Assembly (NCBI GenBank): GCA_938015595.1
Contig: CALLPI010000007.1
Location: 1-64,000 of the forward strand
Source: an uncultured Saprospiraceae bacterium
Lineage (GTDB): Bacteria; Bacteroidota; Bacteroidia; Chitinophagales; Saprospiraceae
Length of the DNA: 64,000 bases
Direction of reading: 5' to 3'
Positions 28,400 through 37,963 of this stretch are shown in pieces. The notes under the pieces are model-generated. The model ran no database searches and was not told where the DNA came from. It was given only the letters and a program-made list of their open reading frames with translations. Each line of letters starts with the position of its first letter. The first letter of the stretch is position 1. A program made the translations under genes and the position numbers.

Positions 28400-28429
28400 C
28401 AAATATAGAATAAAATCGAATATTTTATT
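28400..28429 (-). promoter_or_regulatory. -7 element and adjacent AT-rich inverted repeat upstream of the OmpA/TSP3 gene
   Basis: The minus strand reads TATATTTG at 28400-28407 (exact TAnnTTTG). Next to it, AATAAAAT (28409-28416) and ATTTTATT (28422-28429) form a perfect 8-bp inverted repeat with a 5-nt spacer, placed where the -10 to -33 spacer of this promoter lies. A regulator-binding site is possible. The rest of the 261-nt gap up to the oxidoreductase gene shows no clear plus-strand promoter. Confidence 0.4.
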
Positions 28430-28590
28430 TTTCGAAGTGTTAAAATACCCCTATTCCCATTGACAACAATCAGACCCGCTGCTGACCAAAGTCATAAATC
28501 TTCAGTAGGACTCAATGTAACCTTGTACCGAATTTTTGCGAGAAATCGCCCCCGTACCTGGCGTACTTCGGATACAAAAAGGCATAATTC

Positions 28591-31500
28591 ATGGAAAAGC
28601 ACAAATCAATATTTAAATACCCTGGCATTCGCATGGCACTGGATGGCAATACGGCAGCCATTATGTGCGAGCGGGAATCTTCCGACGCTGCGGGCGCCTA
28701 TCCGATTACTCCATCCACCCAGATGGGCGAATACTGGGCTGAGGAGGCAGCCAAAGGACACCTGAACATCTCCGACAAGCCACTTATTTTCATTGAGCCA
28801 GAGGGCGAGCACGCCGCAGCCGCCGTCACTGCCGGCCTGTCAATGACTGGGCTGCGAGCAGTCAATTTCTCTTCTGGTCAGGGCATTGCCTACATGCATG
28901 AGTCTCTATATGCTGCCGTAGGCAAGCGCCTAACGTACGTGCTCAACATCGGGGCCAGGGCCATGACTAAGTCTACCCTGAACGTGCACGCCGGGCACGA
29001 CGACTACCATGCTATTGACGACACGGGCTTCTTTCAACTTTTTGCCTGTAAGGCACAACACGTAGCCGACCTCAACATCATAGCCCACAAGATCGCCGAA
29101 CTTTCGCTCAACCCAGGCATAGTAGCACAGGACGGCTTCCTGACCACCCACCTCATTGAACCGCTACAAGTACCAGAGCGAGAGCTTATTGCCGAGTTTC
29201 TGGGCTGCCCCGACGACATCATCGAGACACCTACACCCGCACAGCGACTCATCTACGGCCCTACCCGACGCCGCATCCCTGAAATGTGGGACGTGGACAA
29301 TCCCTTCATGATTGGCGTGGTACAAAACCAGGATGCCTACATGCAAAGTGTGGCTGCCCAGCGCCCTTTCTTTTTCGACCATATACAGCAGATCACTGAC
29401 CAGGCTTTTGAAGCTTACTACCAGCTCACCGGTCGCCGCTATGCCCGCGTCATGGGCTACCGCCACGATGATGCTGACTACCTCATCCTGGGGCAAGGTA
29501 GTCTCATCACCAGCGCCCAGGCCGTGGCCGACTACCTGCGCAAAACGCGTGGCATTAAAATAGGCGTAGTAGATCTGGTCATGTTCCGCCCTTTCCCTGC
29601 CGACCTCATCGGCAAAATGCTCAAAGGCAAAAAAGGCGTGGCCATACTCGAACGGCTCGATCAGCCCCTGGCCGCCGATCCGCCCATCACCCGCGAGGTA
29701 CGCGCTACGCTAGTCAAATGCCTCGAAAACGGCACTGCTGCCAAAAGCACATTGCCCTGGCCGGAGCTGGACAGCTACAGGCCCACCGATATGCCCGCCA
29801 TCTATGCTGGTTCGTTTGGCATGGGCAGCCGTGACCTCCAGCCCGAGGGCATCATCGCCGCAGTAGAAAACATGCTACCTGGCGGCAAGCACAAAAAGCA
29901 ATTCTACCTCTCCATCGATTTCGTACATGAAAAACCCTACACGCCTACACAACGGGTGTGGCAGGAGAACATCCTGGAGGCATACCCACATGTGAAGGAA
30001 TTGGCTTTGCGCGGCTCCGAAAACCCCAACCTCATGCCAGAAAGCGCCATCACGGTGCGTTTCCATTCCATCGGTGGCTGGGGCGCCATCACCACCGGCA
30101 AAAATCTCGCCATGACCCTCTTTGACTTGCTGGGCTACGAGATCAAGGCCAACCCCAAGTACGGCTCTGAGAAAAAAGGCCAACCTACCACCTACTATCT
30201 GGCCGCCGCGCCCGAACCCATCCGCATCAACTGCGAGTTCTTCTATGTGGACGTGGTGCTCTCACCCGACCCCAACGTGCTCAAACACACCAATGCCCTG
30301 GCTGGCCTGCGCAAGGGCGGCGTATTCATCATACAAAGCGAAAAACAGAAACCAGAGGAAGTCTGGGCTGACATCCCCAAGCCCTACCAGAAGGTCATCA
30401 TAGACCAAGACATCCACCTCTACTACATTGACGGGTTCAAAATTGCTAAAGAAGAAGCCACCGACCCCGAGCTACAACTGCGTATGCAGGGTATTGCCTT
30501 TCAGGGCGCCTTCTTTGCTGCATCCCCGCTAATGCAAAAAGCAGGCCTCACAGAACAGGCCTTGCTAAAAGCCATCGAAACCCAATTGGAGCACAAATTT
30601 GGGGCCAAAGGCCGCCGCGTAGTGGACGACAATATGCGAGTGGTGAAGCGCGGCTTCGACGAAGTCCGCGAAGTACCTGCTGCCGTCAAAGTGCATGGCG
30701 CAGGCCACGACAACCAAAGCAATAGCAGCTTGGGGCCACCCCCTCCTACCCTGCTTAAACTCATGCCGCAGAGCGAATCCCGCCTGAGCGACATTCACCG
30801 CTTCTGGGAGCAAACCGGCTATTTTTATCAGCGCGGACAGGGCAACGACAACCTTGCCGACCCCTTCATGGCCATGAGCGTCATGCCGGCAGTTTCTTCC
30901 ATTTTCCGCGATATGACTGGCATCCGTTTTGAGCACCCGGAATGGATACCCAACCACTGCACTGCTTGCGGCAATTGCTACACCGTGTGCCCGGATACAG
31001 CTATTCCTGGCCTGGTCAGCACTCTGACCGATGTGCTGGATACTGCAGTGAAGCGCGTGAAAAAGCACCACGAAAAGGTAGAGCACCTACCCAGGGCTGT
31101 GCGCCAGTTGGAGGGCAAAATTCGCCAGAGCTTCCAACAACAGCAAAACGACGTCACCGTCAACCAATTGATTCAATATGCCATTGATGACCTCCTTCAA
31201 CAATCCGGCGCCGACAGCAATGGCCTGACACAGGAGCTGGAATGGCTCCGCGAAGAACTGGGCGAATTCAAGTTTGCCCTGACCCGACCGTATTACGACG
31301 TCATGGAAAAACAGCAGCCCGGCAGCGGGGGCTTGTTCAGTATTACCATCAACCCTACCACCTGCAAAGGCTGTATGGAATGCGTCAAAGTATGCAACGA
31401 CGACGCTCTGCGCATTATGCGCCAGACAGATGACTCCGTAGCCCGCCTGCGCAAGGACTGGGACTTCTGGCTGGATCTGCCCAACACGCCTGCCCAGTAC

Positions 31501-33531
31501 AACCGCGTTCAAAGCTTGGAGGAAAAAATTGGCCCACTGCAAACCATCCTGCTCAATAAGGATGTCTATACCCGCTTTGTCAGCGGCGATGGCGCCTGCC
31601 TCGGTTGCTCTGAAAAGTCGGTCATCCATCTGTTCACTGCCACTGTGGAGGCTCTCATGCAACCCCGCGTGCAAAAACACGTGGCTTATCTAGAAGAACT
31701 CATCGGCAAACTGGAAACCCACATCCAGCGTCGTCTCATGCAACACGTGGACATCGGCGATGCCGCCACCATGCAGCGCATCCTAGCCGACAACCGCCGC
31801 ACAGATCTCACCGTAGGCCAATTAACCAGCGCGTTTGAACAGGTCAAAGGCAGCGAACCCATTGACCCTGAATGGCTCCGTGAAACCACCCAACTACTGG
31901 CCAAGCTCAAAAATCTGAAGTGGAAATACACCCACGGTGCTACTGGCAAGGGGCGCGTTAGTATGGGCATTTGCAACAGTACCGGTTGTACCTCCGTGTG
32001 GGGTAGTACCTTCCCGTACAATCCCTATCCCTTCCCTTGGACCAACCACCTGTTCCAGGACTCACCCTCGCTGGCCATGGGCATTTTTGAAGGACACATG
32101 GCCAAAATGGCCGAAGGTTTTGTTGCTATTCGCAAGGCCGAGTTAGAACTGGCCGGCCAGTACGATCCAGTCAAGCACAAGGAGTTTTTCACCTATTTCA
32201 ACTGGCATCAGTTCAGCGACGAAGAGTGGCTGTTGTGTCCACCCGTAGTAGCCATTGGCGGCGACGGCGCCATGTACGACATTGGCTTTCAGAACCTCTC
32301 GCGCATGATGGCTTCTGGCAAGCCTATTAAAGTCATTATTGTGGACACTCAGGTGTACTCCAATACTGGCGGCCAGGCCTGCACTTCCAGCTTCATCGGC
32401 CAGGTTTCCGATATGGCGCAGTATGGCAAGGCCGTTCAGGGTAAGGCTGAGCCGCGCAAGGAAATTGGCCTCATTGCTATGGCACACCGCAATACCTACG
32501 TATTGCAAGCTACCCTGGCCAATACCAGCCAGATGATCGAAGGCTTCATCGAAGGACTAATGACCCGCCGACCGGCACTGTTCAACCTATACACTACCTG
32601 CCAACCCGAGCATGGCGTAGGCGATGATATGGGGGCTCAACAAGCCAAGCTCGCTGTAGAATCAAGGGCTTATCCCATATTCAAGTACAACCCCGATCTA
32701 GGTGTCAAGCCCGAGGAGAACTTTGACCTTAGCGGCAATCCGGCCATAGACCAGATTTGGCCTAGCTACGAGTTGAAATACATGGAAAACGGCCGTCAAA
32801 AGTCCATGACTCTGCCTATGACCTTTGCCGACTTTGCCCTCACCGAGGCGCGCTTCCGAAAGCACTTCCGTCAGGCACCGCGCGATACCTGGAACGACAA
32901 CATGGTTCCTCTAGCCGAATTCCTGGATATGGACGAAAGCGAACGCGAAGGCAAGTACCCCTATATTTGGGCTGTAGATCGTAAGCAGCATCTGCAGCGC
33001 GTGCTGGTAGCCAAGCCCATTGTAAAGTCTTGCGAAGACCGACGCAACTTCTGGATAATGCTGCGCGCGCTGGCTGGCCAAGAGTCCAAACCAGCCGAAT
33101 CGCCAGAGGGCCTGGAGCGTAGAGTCCGCGCCGACGTAGTCAGCCGCATTGCCCAGGGATTGATGCAATGGGCCAGTGGGAATACCTCCGCCCCAGCACC
33201 AGAAGTACTCCCCATTGCGCCAGATAGTATTGCAGGAAGCACCCCTGCCAACAGCGCTGACACAGCAGCCGCCAACGGAGAGTACATGGCGCCTTGGATT
33301 GACAGCGAACAGTGCACTGCCTGCGATGAGTGTATGAAGATCAACCCCAAAATCTTTGCCTACAACGCCAACAAACGGGCTTACATCAAGGACCCACATG
33401 GCGGCCCTTACCAAGACCTAGTGAAGGCTGCTGAAAAATGCACCGCGCGAGTTATTCACCCAGGCTTACCGGCCGATCGCAGCGCCAAGGACATAGACAA
33501 GTGGATAAAACGCGGCGAAAAATACAATTGA
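28591..33531 (+). CDS. nifJ: Enlarged pyruvate:ferredoxin (flavodoxin) oxidoreductase with extra C-terminal ferredoxin domain
   Basis: This single-chain 2-oxoacid oxidoreductase would decarboxylate pyruvate to acetyl-CoA and reduce ferredoxin. The order is that of NifJ: an N-terminal domain with AGAYPITPSTQMGEYWAEE, a gamma domain from about 490, and two [4Fe-4S] motifs (C790, C793, C796, C800; C925, C928, C931, C935). The TPP domain has GGDG (1223-1226) and N1258. Proximal-cluster cysteines appear kept at 1003, 1006, 1133 and 1337. At 1646 residues it is about 400 longer than classic enzymes. There is about 80 extra residues between the ferredoxin motifs, about 100 between C1006 and C1133, and a C-terminal tail with a third cluster motif (C1575, C1578, C1581, C1617). 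rnf genes follow. Substrate could be another 2-oxoacid. Confidence 0.85.
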   Translation: MEKHKSIFKYPGIRMALDGNTAAIMCERESSDAAGAYPITPSTQMGEYWAEEAAKGHLNISDKPLIFIEPEGEHAAAAVTAGLSMTGLRAVNFSSGQGIAYMHESLYAAVGKRLTYVLNIGARAMTKSTLNVHAGHDDYHAIDDTGFFQLFACKAQHVADLNIIAHKIAELSLNPGIVAQDGFLTTHLIEPLQVPERELIAEFLGCPDDIIETPTPAQRLIYGPTRRRIPEMWDVDNPFMIGVVQNQDAYMQSVAAQRPFFFDHIQQITDQAFEAYYQLTGRRYARVMGYRHDDADYLILGQGSLITSAQAVADYLRKTRGIKIGVVDLVMFRPFPADLIGKMLKGKKGVAILERLDQPLAADPPITREVRATLVKCLENGTAAKSTLPWPELDSYRPTDMPAIYAGSFGMGSRDLQPEGIIAAVENMLPGGKHKKQFYLSIDFVHEKPYTPTQRVWQENILEAYPHVKELALRGSENPNLMPESAITVRFHSIGGWGAITTGKNLAMTLFDLLGYEIKANPKYGSEKKGQPTTYYLAAAPEPIRINCEFFYVDVVLSPDPNVLKHTNALAGLRKGGVFIIQSEKQKPEEVWADIPKPYQKVIIDQDIHLYYIDGFKIAKEEATDPELQLRMQGIAFQGAFFAASPLMQKAGLTEQALLKAIETQLEHKFGAKGRRVVDDNMRVVKRGFDEVREVPAAVKVHGAGHDNQSNSSLGPPPPTLLKLMPQSESRLSDIHRFWEQTGYFYQRGQGNDNLADPFMAMSVMPAVSSIFRDMTGIRFEHPEWIPNHCTACGNCYTVCPDTAIPGLVSTLTDVLDTAVKRVKKHHEKVEHLPRAVRQLEGKIRQSFQQQQNDVTVNQLIQYAIDDLLQQSGADSNGLTQELEWLREELGEFKFALTRPYYDVMEKQQPGSGGLFSITINPTTCKGCMECVKVCNDDALRIMRQTDDSVARLRKDWDFWLDLPNTPAQYNRVQSLEEKIGPLQTILLNKDVYTRFVSGDGACLGCSEKSVIHLFTATVEALMQPRVQKHVAYLEELIGKLETHIQRRLMQHVDIGDAATMQRILADNRRTDLTVGQLTSAFEQVKGSEPIDPEWLRETTQLLAKLKNLKWKYTHGATGKGRVSMGICNSTGCTSVWGSTFPYNPYPFPWTNHLFQDSPSLAMGIFEGHMAKMAEGFVAIRKAELELAGQYDPVKHKEFFTYFNWHQFSDEEWLLCPPVVAIGGDGAMYDIGFQNLSRMMASGKPIKVIIVDTQVYSNTGGQACTSSFIGQVSDMAQYGKAVQGKAEPRKEIGLIAMAHRNTYVLQATLANTSQMIEGFIEGLMTRRPALFNLYTTCQPEHGVGDDMGAQQAKLAVESRAYPIFKYNPDLGVKPEENFDLSGNPAIDQIWPSYELKYMENGRQKSMTLPMTFADFALTEARFRKHFRQAPRDTWNDNMVPLAEFLDMDESEREGKYPYIWAVDRKQHLQRVLVAKPIVKSCEDRRNFWIMLRALAGQESKPAESPEGLERRVRADVVSRIAQGLMQWASGNTSAPAPEVLPIAPDSIAGSTPANSADTAAANGEYMAPWIDSEQCTACDECMKINPKIFAYNANKRAYIKDPHGGPYQDLVKAAEKCTARVIHPGLPADRSAKDIDKWIKRGEKYN

Positions 33532-33534
33532 TCT

Positions 33535-33555
33535 TCCTCCCCCCCCTTCGGAGGA
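33535..33555 (+). other. Hairpin with C-run between nifJ and rnfC
   Basis: TCCTCC at 33535-33540 pairs with GGAGGA at 33550-33555 around a loop that extends an 8-C run (33539-33546). It lies directly after the nifJ stop and about 85 nt before rnfC. There is no T-tract, so it is more likely an mRNA processing or attenuation structure than a full terminator. The 107-nt gap has no clear promoter. Confidence 0.3.
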
Positions 33556-33638
33556 TCAGTACAAACAATGCATGCACTGTCGTCTTCTCTGTGTATATCC
33601 TTACTCCCATGCACCTAACACCCAAAACAACGGCAACG

Positions 33639-34991
33639 ATGATGAATATACTGCATATTCGGCACAATACCTTCAAGCATGGCGTGCATCCTCCCGAGCA
33701 CAAGGAAGATACCCGTGGCTTGCCCATACGGCAGTTCCCCTTTGCACCGCTGCTCATCCTGCCTATGACACAGCACATCGGAGTGCCTGCTGTGCCAGTA
33801 GTACGCGAAGGGCAAGAGGTATCGCGTGGCCAACTGTTGGCCAAGGCAGGGGGCTATTTGTCAGTGCCGCTGCATGCGCCGGTGTCGGGCGTAGTACATC
33901 GCATTGGCAATGTGCCCACTATTTCAGGGCAAATGGCGCAGGGTATTTATCTAAAAACCTTTCCCTTCTCTACGCAGGAGGCGGTGGAAGGTATTCCGGT
34001 AGACGTCAACGAAGCCAAGCAAGAAGCCATTCTGCAAGCTATTCAGGACGCCGGCATCGTGGGGCTGGGTGGCGCGGCATTTCCTACTCACGTCAAGCTG
34101 AAAGTACCAGAAGGCAAACGCTGCGATACGCTCATCATCAATGGCGTGGAATGCGAACCTTACTTGACTACCGACCACCGCGTGATGCTGGAGCAAGCCG
34201 ATGACATCTTTATGGGCATACGCTACCTGCTCAAGGCCACCCAGGCAGAGCGTTGCATCATTGGCATTGAAGCCAATAAACAGGATGCTGCAGAACATCT
34301 GGCCGCCTGTGCCCCTAGCGATTTGCCCCTGACTGTGGCAGTGCTGACTGTAAAGTACCCGCAAGGTGCTGAAAAAATGCTGATAACTGCTTTGTTGGGC
34401 CGCGAAGTGCCCAGCGGTGGCTTGCCCATAGACGTAGGTGCCATTGTAATCAACGTGGCTACTACCGCCGAAATCGGACGCTTGCTGCCCCACGGGCGCG
34501 GTATACAGGAGCGCGTGGTAACCATTACCGGACCGGGTATTCGCAAGAAGGGCAACTACCTAATCCCGATTGGTACGCCGCTGCGCTTTGTATTGGAATA
34601 TGTCGAAGCCGACCCCGACCTCAGCGAAGTGTATCTCGGTGGTCCTATGATGGGCGTGGCCGTGTCGAACCTGGATATTCCCATCACCAAAGGTGCCTCG
34701 GGCGTATTGGCTTTCACTGCGGCGCAAGTGAGCCGCCCCCACAGGGTATATCCCTGTATTCACTGCGGCGCTTGCATTCAGGCTTGCCCAATGTCACTGA
34801 TGCCAAACAAACTGGGGCAATTGGCCAAATTTGAAGCCTGGGATGAAATGGCCGAGCAACACCACCTCATGGACTGCTTCGAGTGTGGCTCCTGTTCGTA
34901 TGTGTGCCCCTCGCATATTCCGTTAGTACAGTATTTCCGACTGGCCAAAATCATGGTCAGAAAGCGCAAACAGAGTAAAACTGCCGTCTGA
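33639..34991 (+). CDS. rnfC: Rnf electron transport complex subunit C
   Basis: RnfC is the peripheral NADH-binding, iron-sulfur subunit of the ferredoxin:NAD+ oxidoreductase that pumps Na+ or H+. The 450-residue protein has the N-terminal KHGVHPPEH motif, a barrel-sandwich segment (APVSGVVHRIGNVPT), the nucleotide-binding GIVGLGGAAFPTHVKL and NGVECEPYLTTDHR. Two ferredoxin motifs follow, CIHCGACIQACP and CFECGSCSYVCP. The start is one of two adjacent ATGs (33639, 33642), ten codons after another in-frame ATG at 33609; family members begin close to the HPPE motif. rnfD starts 1 nt after its stop. Confidence 0.93.
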   Translation: MMNILHIRHNTFKHGVHPPEHKEDTRGLPIRQFPFAPLLILPMTQHIGVPAVPVVREGQEVSRGQLLAKAGGYLSVPLHAPVSGVVHRIGNVPTISGQMAQGIYLKTFPFSTQEAVEGIPVDVNEAKQEAILQAIQDAGIVGLGGAAFPTHVKLKVPEGKRCDTLIINGVECEPYLTTDHRVMLEQADDIFMGIRYLLKATQAERCIIGIEANKQDAAEHLAACAPSDLPLTVAVLTVKYPQGAEKMLITALLGREVPSGGLPIDVGAIVINVATTAEIGRLLPHGRGIQERVVTITGPGIRKKGNYLIPIGTPLRFVLEYVEADPDLSEVYLGGPMMGVAVSNLDIPITKGASGVLAFTAAQVSRPHRVYPCIHCGACIQACPMSLMPNKLGQLAKFEAWDEMAEQHHLMDCFECGSCSYVCPSHIPLVQYFRLAKIMVRKRKQSKTAV

Positions 34992-34992
34992 C

Positions 34993-36021
34993 ATGTTTCA
35001 GAAAACCTTACATATCAGTACATCACCGCATGTAGTACGGGGCATTGGCACCGACGACATCATGCGCAACGTAGTGTGGGCTATGGCACCTACAGCGGGT
35101 TATGCCATATGGGTTTTTGGGCTGAGCGCGTTGTTGATGCTCCTCACAGCTACGGCGGCCTGTGTGCTTACCGAGCATTTGTTGGCACGGATGTCAGGCA
35201 AGGAAAGCACTATTTCTGATTGGTCGGCAGTTATCACTGGTGCATTGCTAGCCCTGACCCTGCCGCCGGGCTTTCCGCTATGGATGACCTTCCTGGGAGG
35301 GGTAGTAGCCATTGGGCTGGGCAAGTTTGCCTTTGGAGGTCTGGGGTACAATGTATTCAATCCAGCGCTGGTGGGGCGTGCTTTTCTGCAAGCGGCTTTC
35401 CCTGTGGCCATTACTACCTGGCATAAAGCATTTGCACCAGAGCGCTTTTTGAGTGTAACCGCCTCTACGCTCACCTTCCCATTTACAGAGCCGGCAGCTG
35501 TAGACGCCTTCAGTGGAGCTACACCACTGGCGGCTTTTAAATTTGAACACGCCATTACACCGGCCTATGACCTGGCACTGGGGCTAATACCTGGTTCCAC
35601 AGGTGAGACCTGCGCCGTGCTCATTGCCTTGGGCGGTTTATATCTCATAGCTCGCGGCATGATGGACTGGCGCATTCCCGTGAGCATACTGGCTGCGGTA
35701 GGTGTGTTCAGTAGTATCTTGCATCTAGCCGATGCAGAGGCCTATCCTTCGCCGGTATTCATGTGGCTCTCAGGCGGGTTGATGCTGGGCGCCGTATTCA
35801 TGGCTACTGACATGGTGGCCTCGCCAGTGACGCCGCTGGGCGTTTGGGTATATGGCACGCTCATTGGCGTCCTTGTTGTAGTCATTCGGATATGGGGCGG
35901 CTTACCGGAGGGTGTGATGTATGCCATCTTGCTAGGCAACGCCGTGTCGCCGCACTTAGACAAGCTGGTCATTCCACGCGTGTACGGTACATCCCGAACT
36001 TACAAAACCAAAGCAACATGA
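34993..36021 (+). CDS. rnfD: Rnf electron transport complex subunit D
   Basis: RnfD is a membrane subunit carrying covalently bound FMN. The 342-residue protein has about nine or ten membrane helices. It contains the flavinylation motif in AFSGATPLAAF (threonine of SGAT), comparable to NqrB. Other family stretches are FGGLGYNVFNPALVGRAFLQ and PASPVTPLG-like VASPVTPLGVWVYGTLIG. Its start lies 1 nt after rnfC and its stop overlaps the rnfG start by 4 nt, showing tight translational coupling. Flavinylation would need an ApbE enzyme, not encoded in this window. Confidence 0.94.
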   Translation: MFQKTLHISTSPHVVRGIGTDDIMRNVVWAMAPTAGYAIWVFGLSALLMLLTATAACVLTEHLLARMSGKESTISDWSAVITGALLALTLPPGFPLWMTFLGGVVAIGLGKFAFGGLGYNVFNPALVGRAFLQAAFPVAITTWHKAFAPERFLSVTASTLTFPFTEPAAVDAFSGATPLAAFKFEHAITPAYDLALGLIPGSTGETCAVLIALGGLYLIARGMMDWRIPVSILAAVGVFSSILHLADAEAYPSPVFMWLSGGLMLGAVFMATDMVASPVTPLGVWVYGTLIGVLVVVIRIWGGLPEGVMYAILLGNAVSPHLDKLVIPRVYGTSRTYKTKAT

Positions 36022-36704
36022 ACAGTGCAACCTCCACACCTCCTAGAATTGGTAGTGGCAGAATGATTACTGCCATGACTGCTACGGGCGCTCTGTGTGC
36101 CCTGTTTATCGTGCTGGCCTACCAGGGTACACTGCCGCGCATTGAATACCTCAAAGCCAAGGCACTGGAGAAGGCCATTGTGGAGGTAATTCCCGGCATG
36201 ACATCCCAAAAAGTCTTTCGCCTGCAGCCCGACGGCACGCTACAAGAAGTACAGGAAGCCGCGAAAGACGCCAGCCTTGTGTATGCAGGCTACGACTTAA
36301 AAGGCAATCTCGCAGGCGTAGCTATCGAGGCTTCTGGCATGGGCTTTGCCGATGTCATTCGCATCATTTACGGATACAATCCAGCTACGGAGCAAATCAT
36401 AGGTTTTAGGGTGTTGGAAAGCAAAGAAACCCCTGGACTGGGCGACAAAATAGAGAAAGATCCAGCTTTCCTGGAAAACTTCAAGACCCTGCCCATAGTA
36501 CTTAGCGCCGACAAAAGCCGGGTACAGCACCGCATTGTGGCCGTCAAGCACGGCAAAAAGGAAAAAGCCTGGGAGCTAGACGGCATCACTGGAGCCACCA
36601 TTTCCTCCAGAGCCGTAGGCAATATACTGGGCACCAGCACGGAACATATAGTGCCAGTATTGCATAAAAACCTGCCTCTATTAGAAAATCTAGCCAAGCA
36701 ATGA
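36018..36704 (+). CDS. rnfG: Rnf electron transport complex subunit G
   Basis: RnfG carries the second covalent FMN, on the outer face of the membrane. The 228-residue protein has one N-terminal helix (MITAMTATGALCALFIVLAY) and then a soluble FMN-binding domain. GYNPATEQIIGFRVLESKE precedes ETPGLGDKI, and the flavinylation motif DGITGATISSRAV (threonine of TGAT) comes near residue 200. The ATG at 36018 overlaps the rnfD stop as ATGA, so the much longer open frame upstream is not used. It overlaps rnfE in the same way. Confidence 0.94.
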   Translation: MNSATSTPPRIGSGRMITAMTATGALCALFIVLAYQGTLPRIEYLKAKALEKAIVEVIPGMTSQKVFRLQPDGTLQEVQEAAKDASLVYAGYDLKGNLAGVAIEASGMGFADVIRIIYGYNPATEQIIGFRVLESKETPGLGDKIEKDPAFLENFKTLPIVLSADKSRVQHRIVAVKHGKKEKAWELDGITGATISSRAVGNILGTSTEHIVPVLHKNLPLLENLAKQ

Positions 36705-37360
36705 GCAATCCCATCTCGCAAGGCCAAAACAACAAAGGCTTCTGGAGCGCATTGGCACAGAGCCAATCCACCAACGAGTTTCTCAAAGGCTTGTGGAAAG
36801 AAAACCCTGTATTTGTGCAAGTATTGGGCATGTGCCCCACATTGGCGGTAACCAATTCTGCCCGCAACGGCTTGGCTATGGGGTTAGCTACCACATTTGT
36901 ACTGCTCATGTCAAACACACTGGTGTCGCTGCTGCGCAAGGTCATCCCGCGGCAAGTGCGCATTGCTTCGTACATTCTCATCATCGCTACGTTTGTGACA
37001 CTGGTGGACTACGCTATCCAGGCCATCAGCATGGAGTTGTCCAAGGCGCTGGGGGCATTCATCTCGCTTATCGTGGTTAATTGCGTCATTCTGGGGCGCG
37101 CCGAAGCATTTGCCTCCAAAAACACCGTAGGTCGTTCTATTATGGATGCTCTAGGTATGGGTTTTGGCTTTGTGATGGCACTGCTGGCACTGGGTTCAGT
37201 GCGAGAGTTGCTGGGCTACGGCAGCATTTTTGGCTTATTGGTATTTCCGCCAGTTTACCAGGAGTGGGTCATTATGATATTGCCAGCGGGAGGCTTCTTC
37301 ACGCTGGCCTTGTGGTTGTTTGTATTCAATTGGTATAAAACACACAAAAAAGCGCTATGA
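36701..37360 (+). CDS. rnfE: Rnf electron transport complex subunit E
   Basis: RnfE is one of the two homologous six-helix membrane subunits that hold an intramembrane [2Fe-2S] cluster. The 219-residue protein has the family blocks NPVFVQVLGMCPTLAVTNS and ISLIVVNCVILGRAEAFAS, each containing one conserved cysteine predicted to ligate the cluster with the matching pair in RnfA. LGSVRELLGYGSIFG follows in the C-terminal part. ATGA overlaps on both sides couple it to rnfG and rnfA. Confidence 0.94.
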   Translation: MSNPISQGQNNKGFWSALAQSQSTNEFLKGLWKENPVFVQVLGMCPTLAVTNSARNGLAMGLATTFVLLMSNTLVSLLRKVIPRQVRIASYILIIATFVTLVDYAIQAISMELSKALGAFISLIVVNCVILGRAEAFASKNTVGRSIMDALGMGFGFVMALLALGSVRELLGYGSIFGLLVFPPVYQEWVIMILPAGGFFTLALWLFVFNWYKTHKKAL

Positions 37361-37941
37361 CACACGAATCGCTGTGGGCTATCTTCATCAACGCGAGTTT
37401 GATCAACAACTTTGTACTGGCATACTTCTTAGGAATATGCCCGTTTCTGGGGGTGTCGGGCAAGATGGCTACTGCTTCCAAGATGGGCGGAGCAGTCACT
37501 TTTGTGATGCTCATCAGCTCCGTATGCGCTTATGCCTTGCACAGCTTGCTTGTGGCCATTGGTGCAGTGTACCTACAACTCATCAGCTACATTGTGGTCA
37601 TTGCTTCAGCAGTGCAATTGGTGGAGATGTTTATTAAGAAAGTCAGCCCAACACTGTTTCGGGCGCTTGGCATTTTTCTGCCGCTGATTACGACCAACTG
37701 CGCCATACTGGGGTTGGCACTGTTTCAGACCAATAAGGGCTATGGCTTACTGCAAAGCGTGGTATACGCCCTAGGGGCTGGAGCAGGCTTTACCCTGGCA
37801 CTGATACTGATGGCAGGCCTGCGTGAGCGCCTGGAGTACGCCGAAACGCCCAACGTGGTAAAGGGCACAGTGCTCACACTGCTCATAGCAGGCATTCTGT
37901 CGTTAGCATTTATGGGTTTTGCGGGTTTGGGCAGTAATTGA
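37357..37941 (+). CDS. rnfA: Rnf electron transport complex subunit A
   Basis: RnfA is the partner of RnfE in the membrane core. The 194-residue six-helix protein has NNFVLAYFLGICPFLGVSGK and LITTNCAILGLALFQ, supplying the other two cluster cysteines. It also has GLRERLEYAETPNVVKG, typical of the RnfA/NqrE branch. Its start overlaps rnfE by 4 nt. The next gene, for a small cysteine-rich membrane protein, begins 22 nt after the stop. Confidence 0.94.
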   Translation: MTHESLWAIFINASLINNFVLAYFLGICPFLGVSGKMATASKMGGAVTFVMLISSVCAYALHSLLVAIGAVYLQLISYIVVIASAVQLVEMFIKKVSPTLFRALGIFLPLITTNCAILGLALFQTNKGYGLLQSVVYALGAGAGFTLALILMAGLRERLEYAETPNVVKGTVLTLLIAGILSLAFMGFAGLGSN

Positions 37942-37963
37942 AAAAGTACTAAAACTGAAAAGC

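Noticed and set aside
33550-33555. GGAGGA as a Shine-Dalgarno site for rnfC
   Set aside because: It is about 85 nt from the start and lies in a hairpin; genes in this window do not use Shine-Dalgarno sites.
35844-36017. An extended start for rnfG inside rnfD
   Set aside because: The ATGA overlap at 36018-36021 and the family length place the start at 36018.
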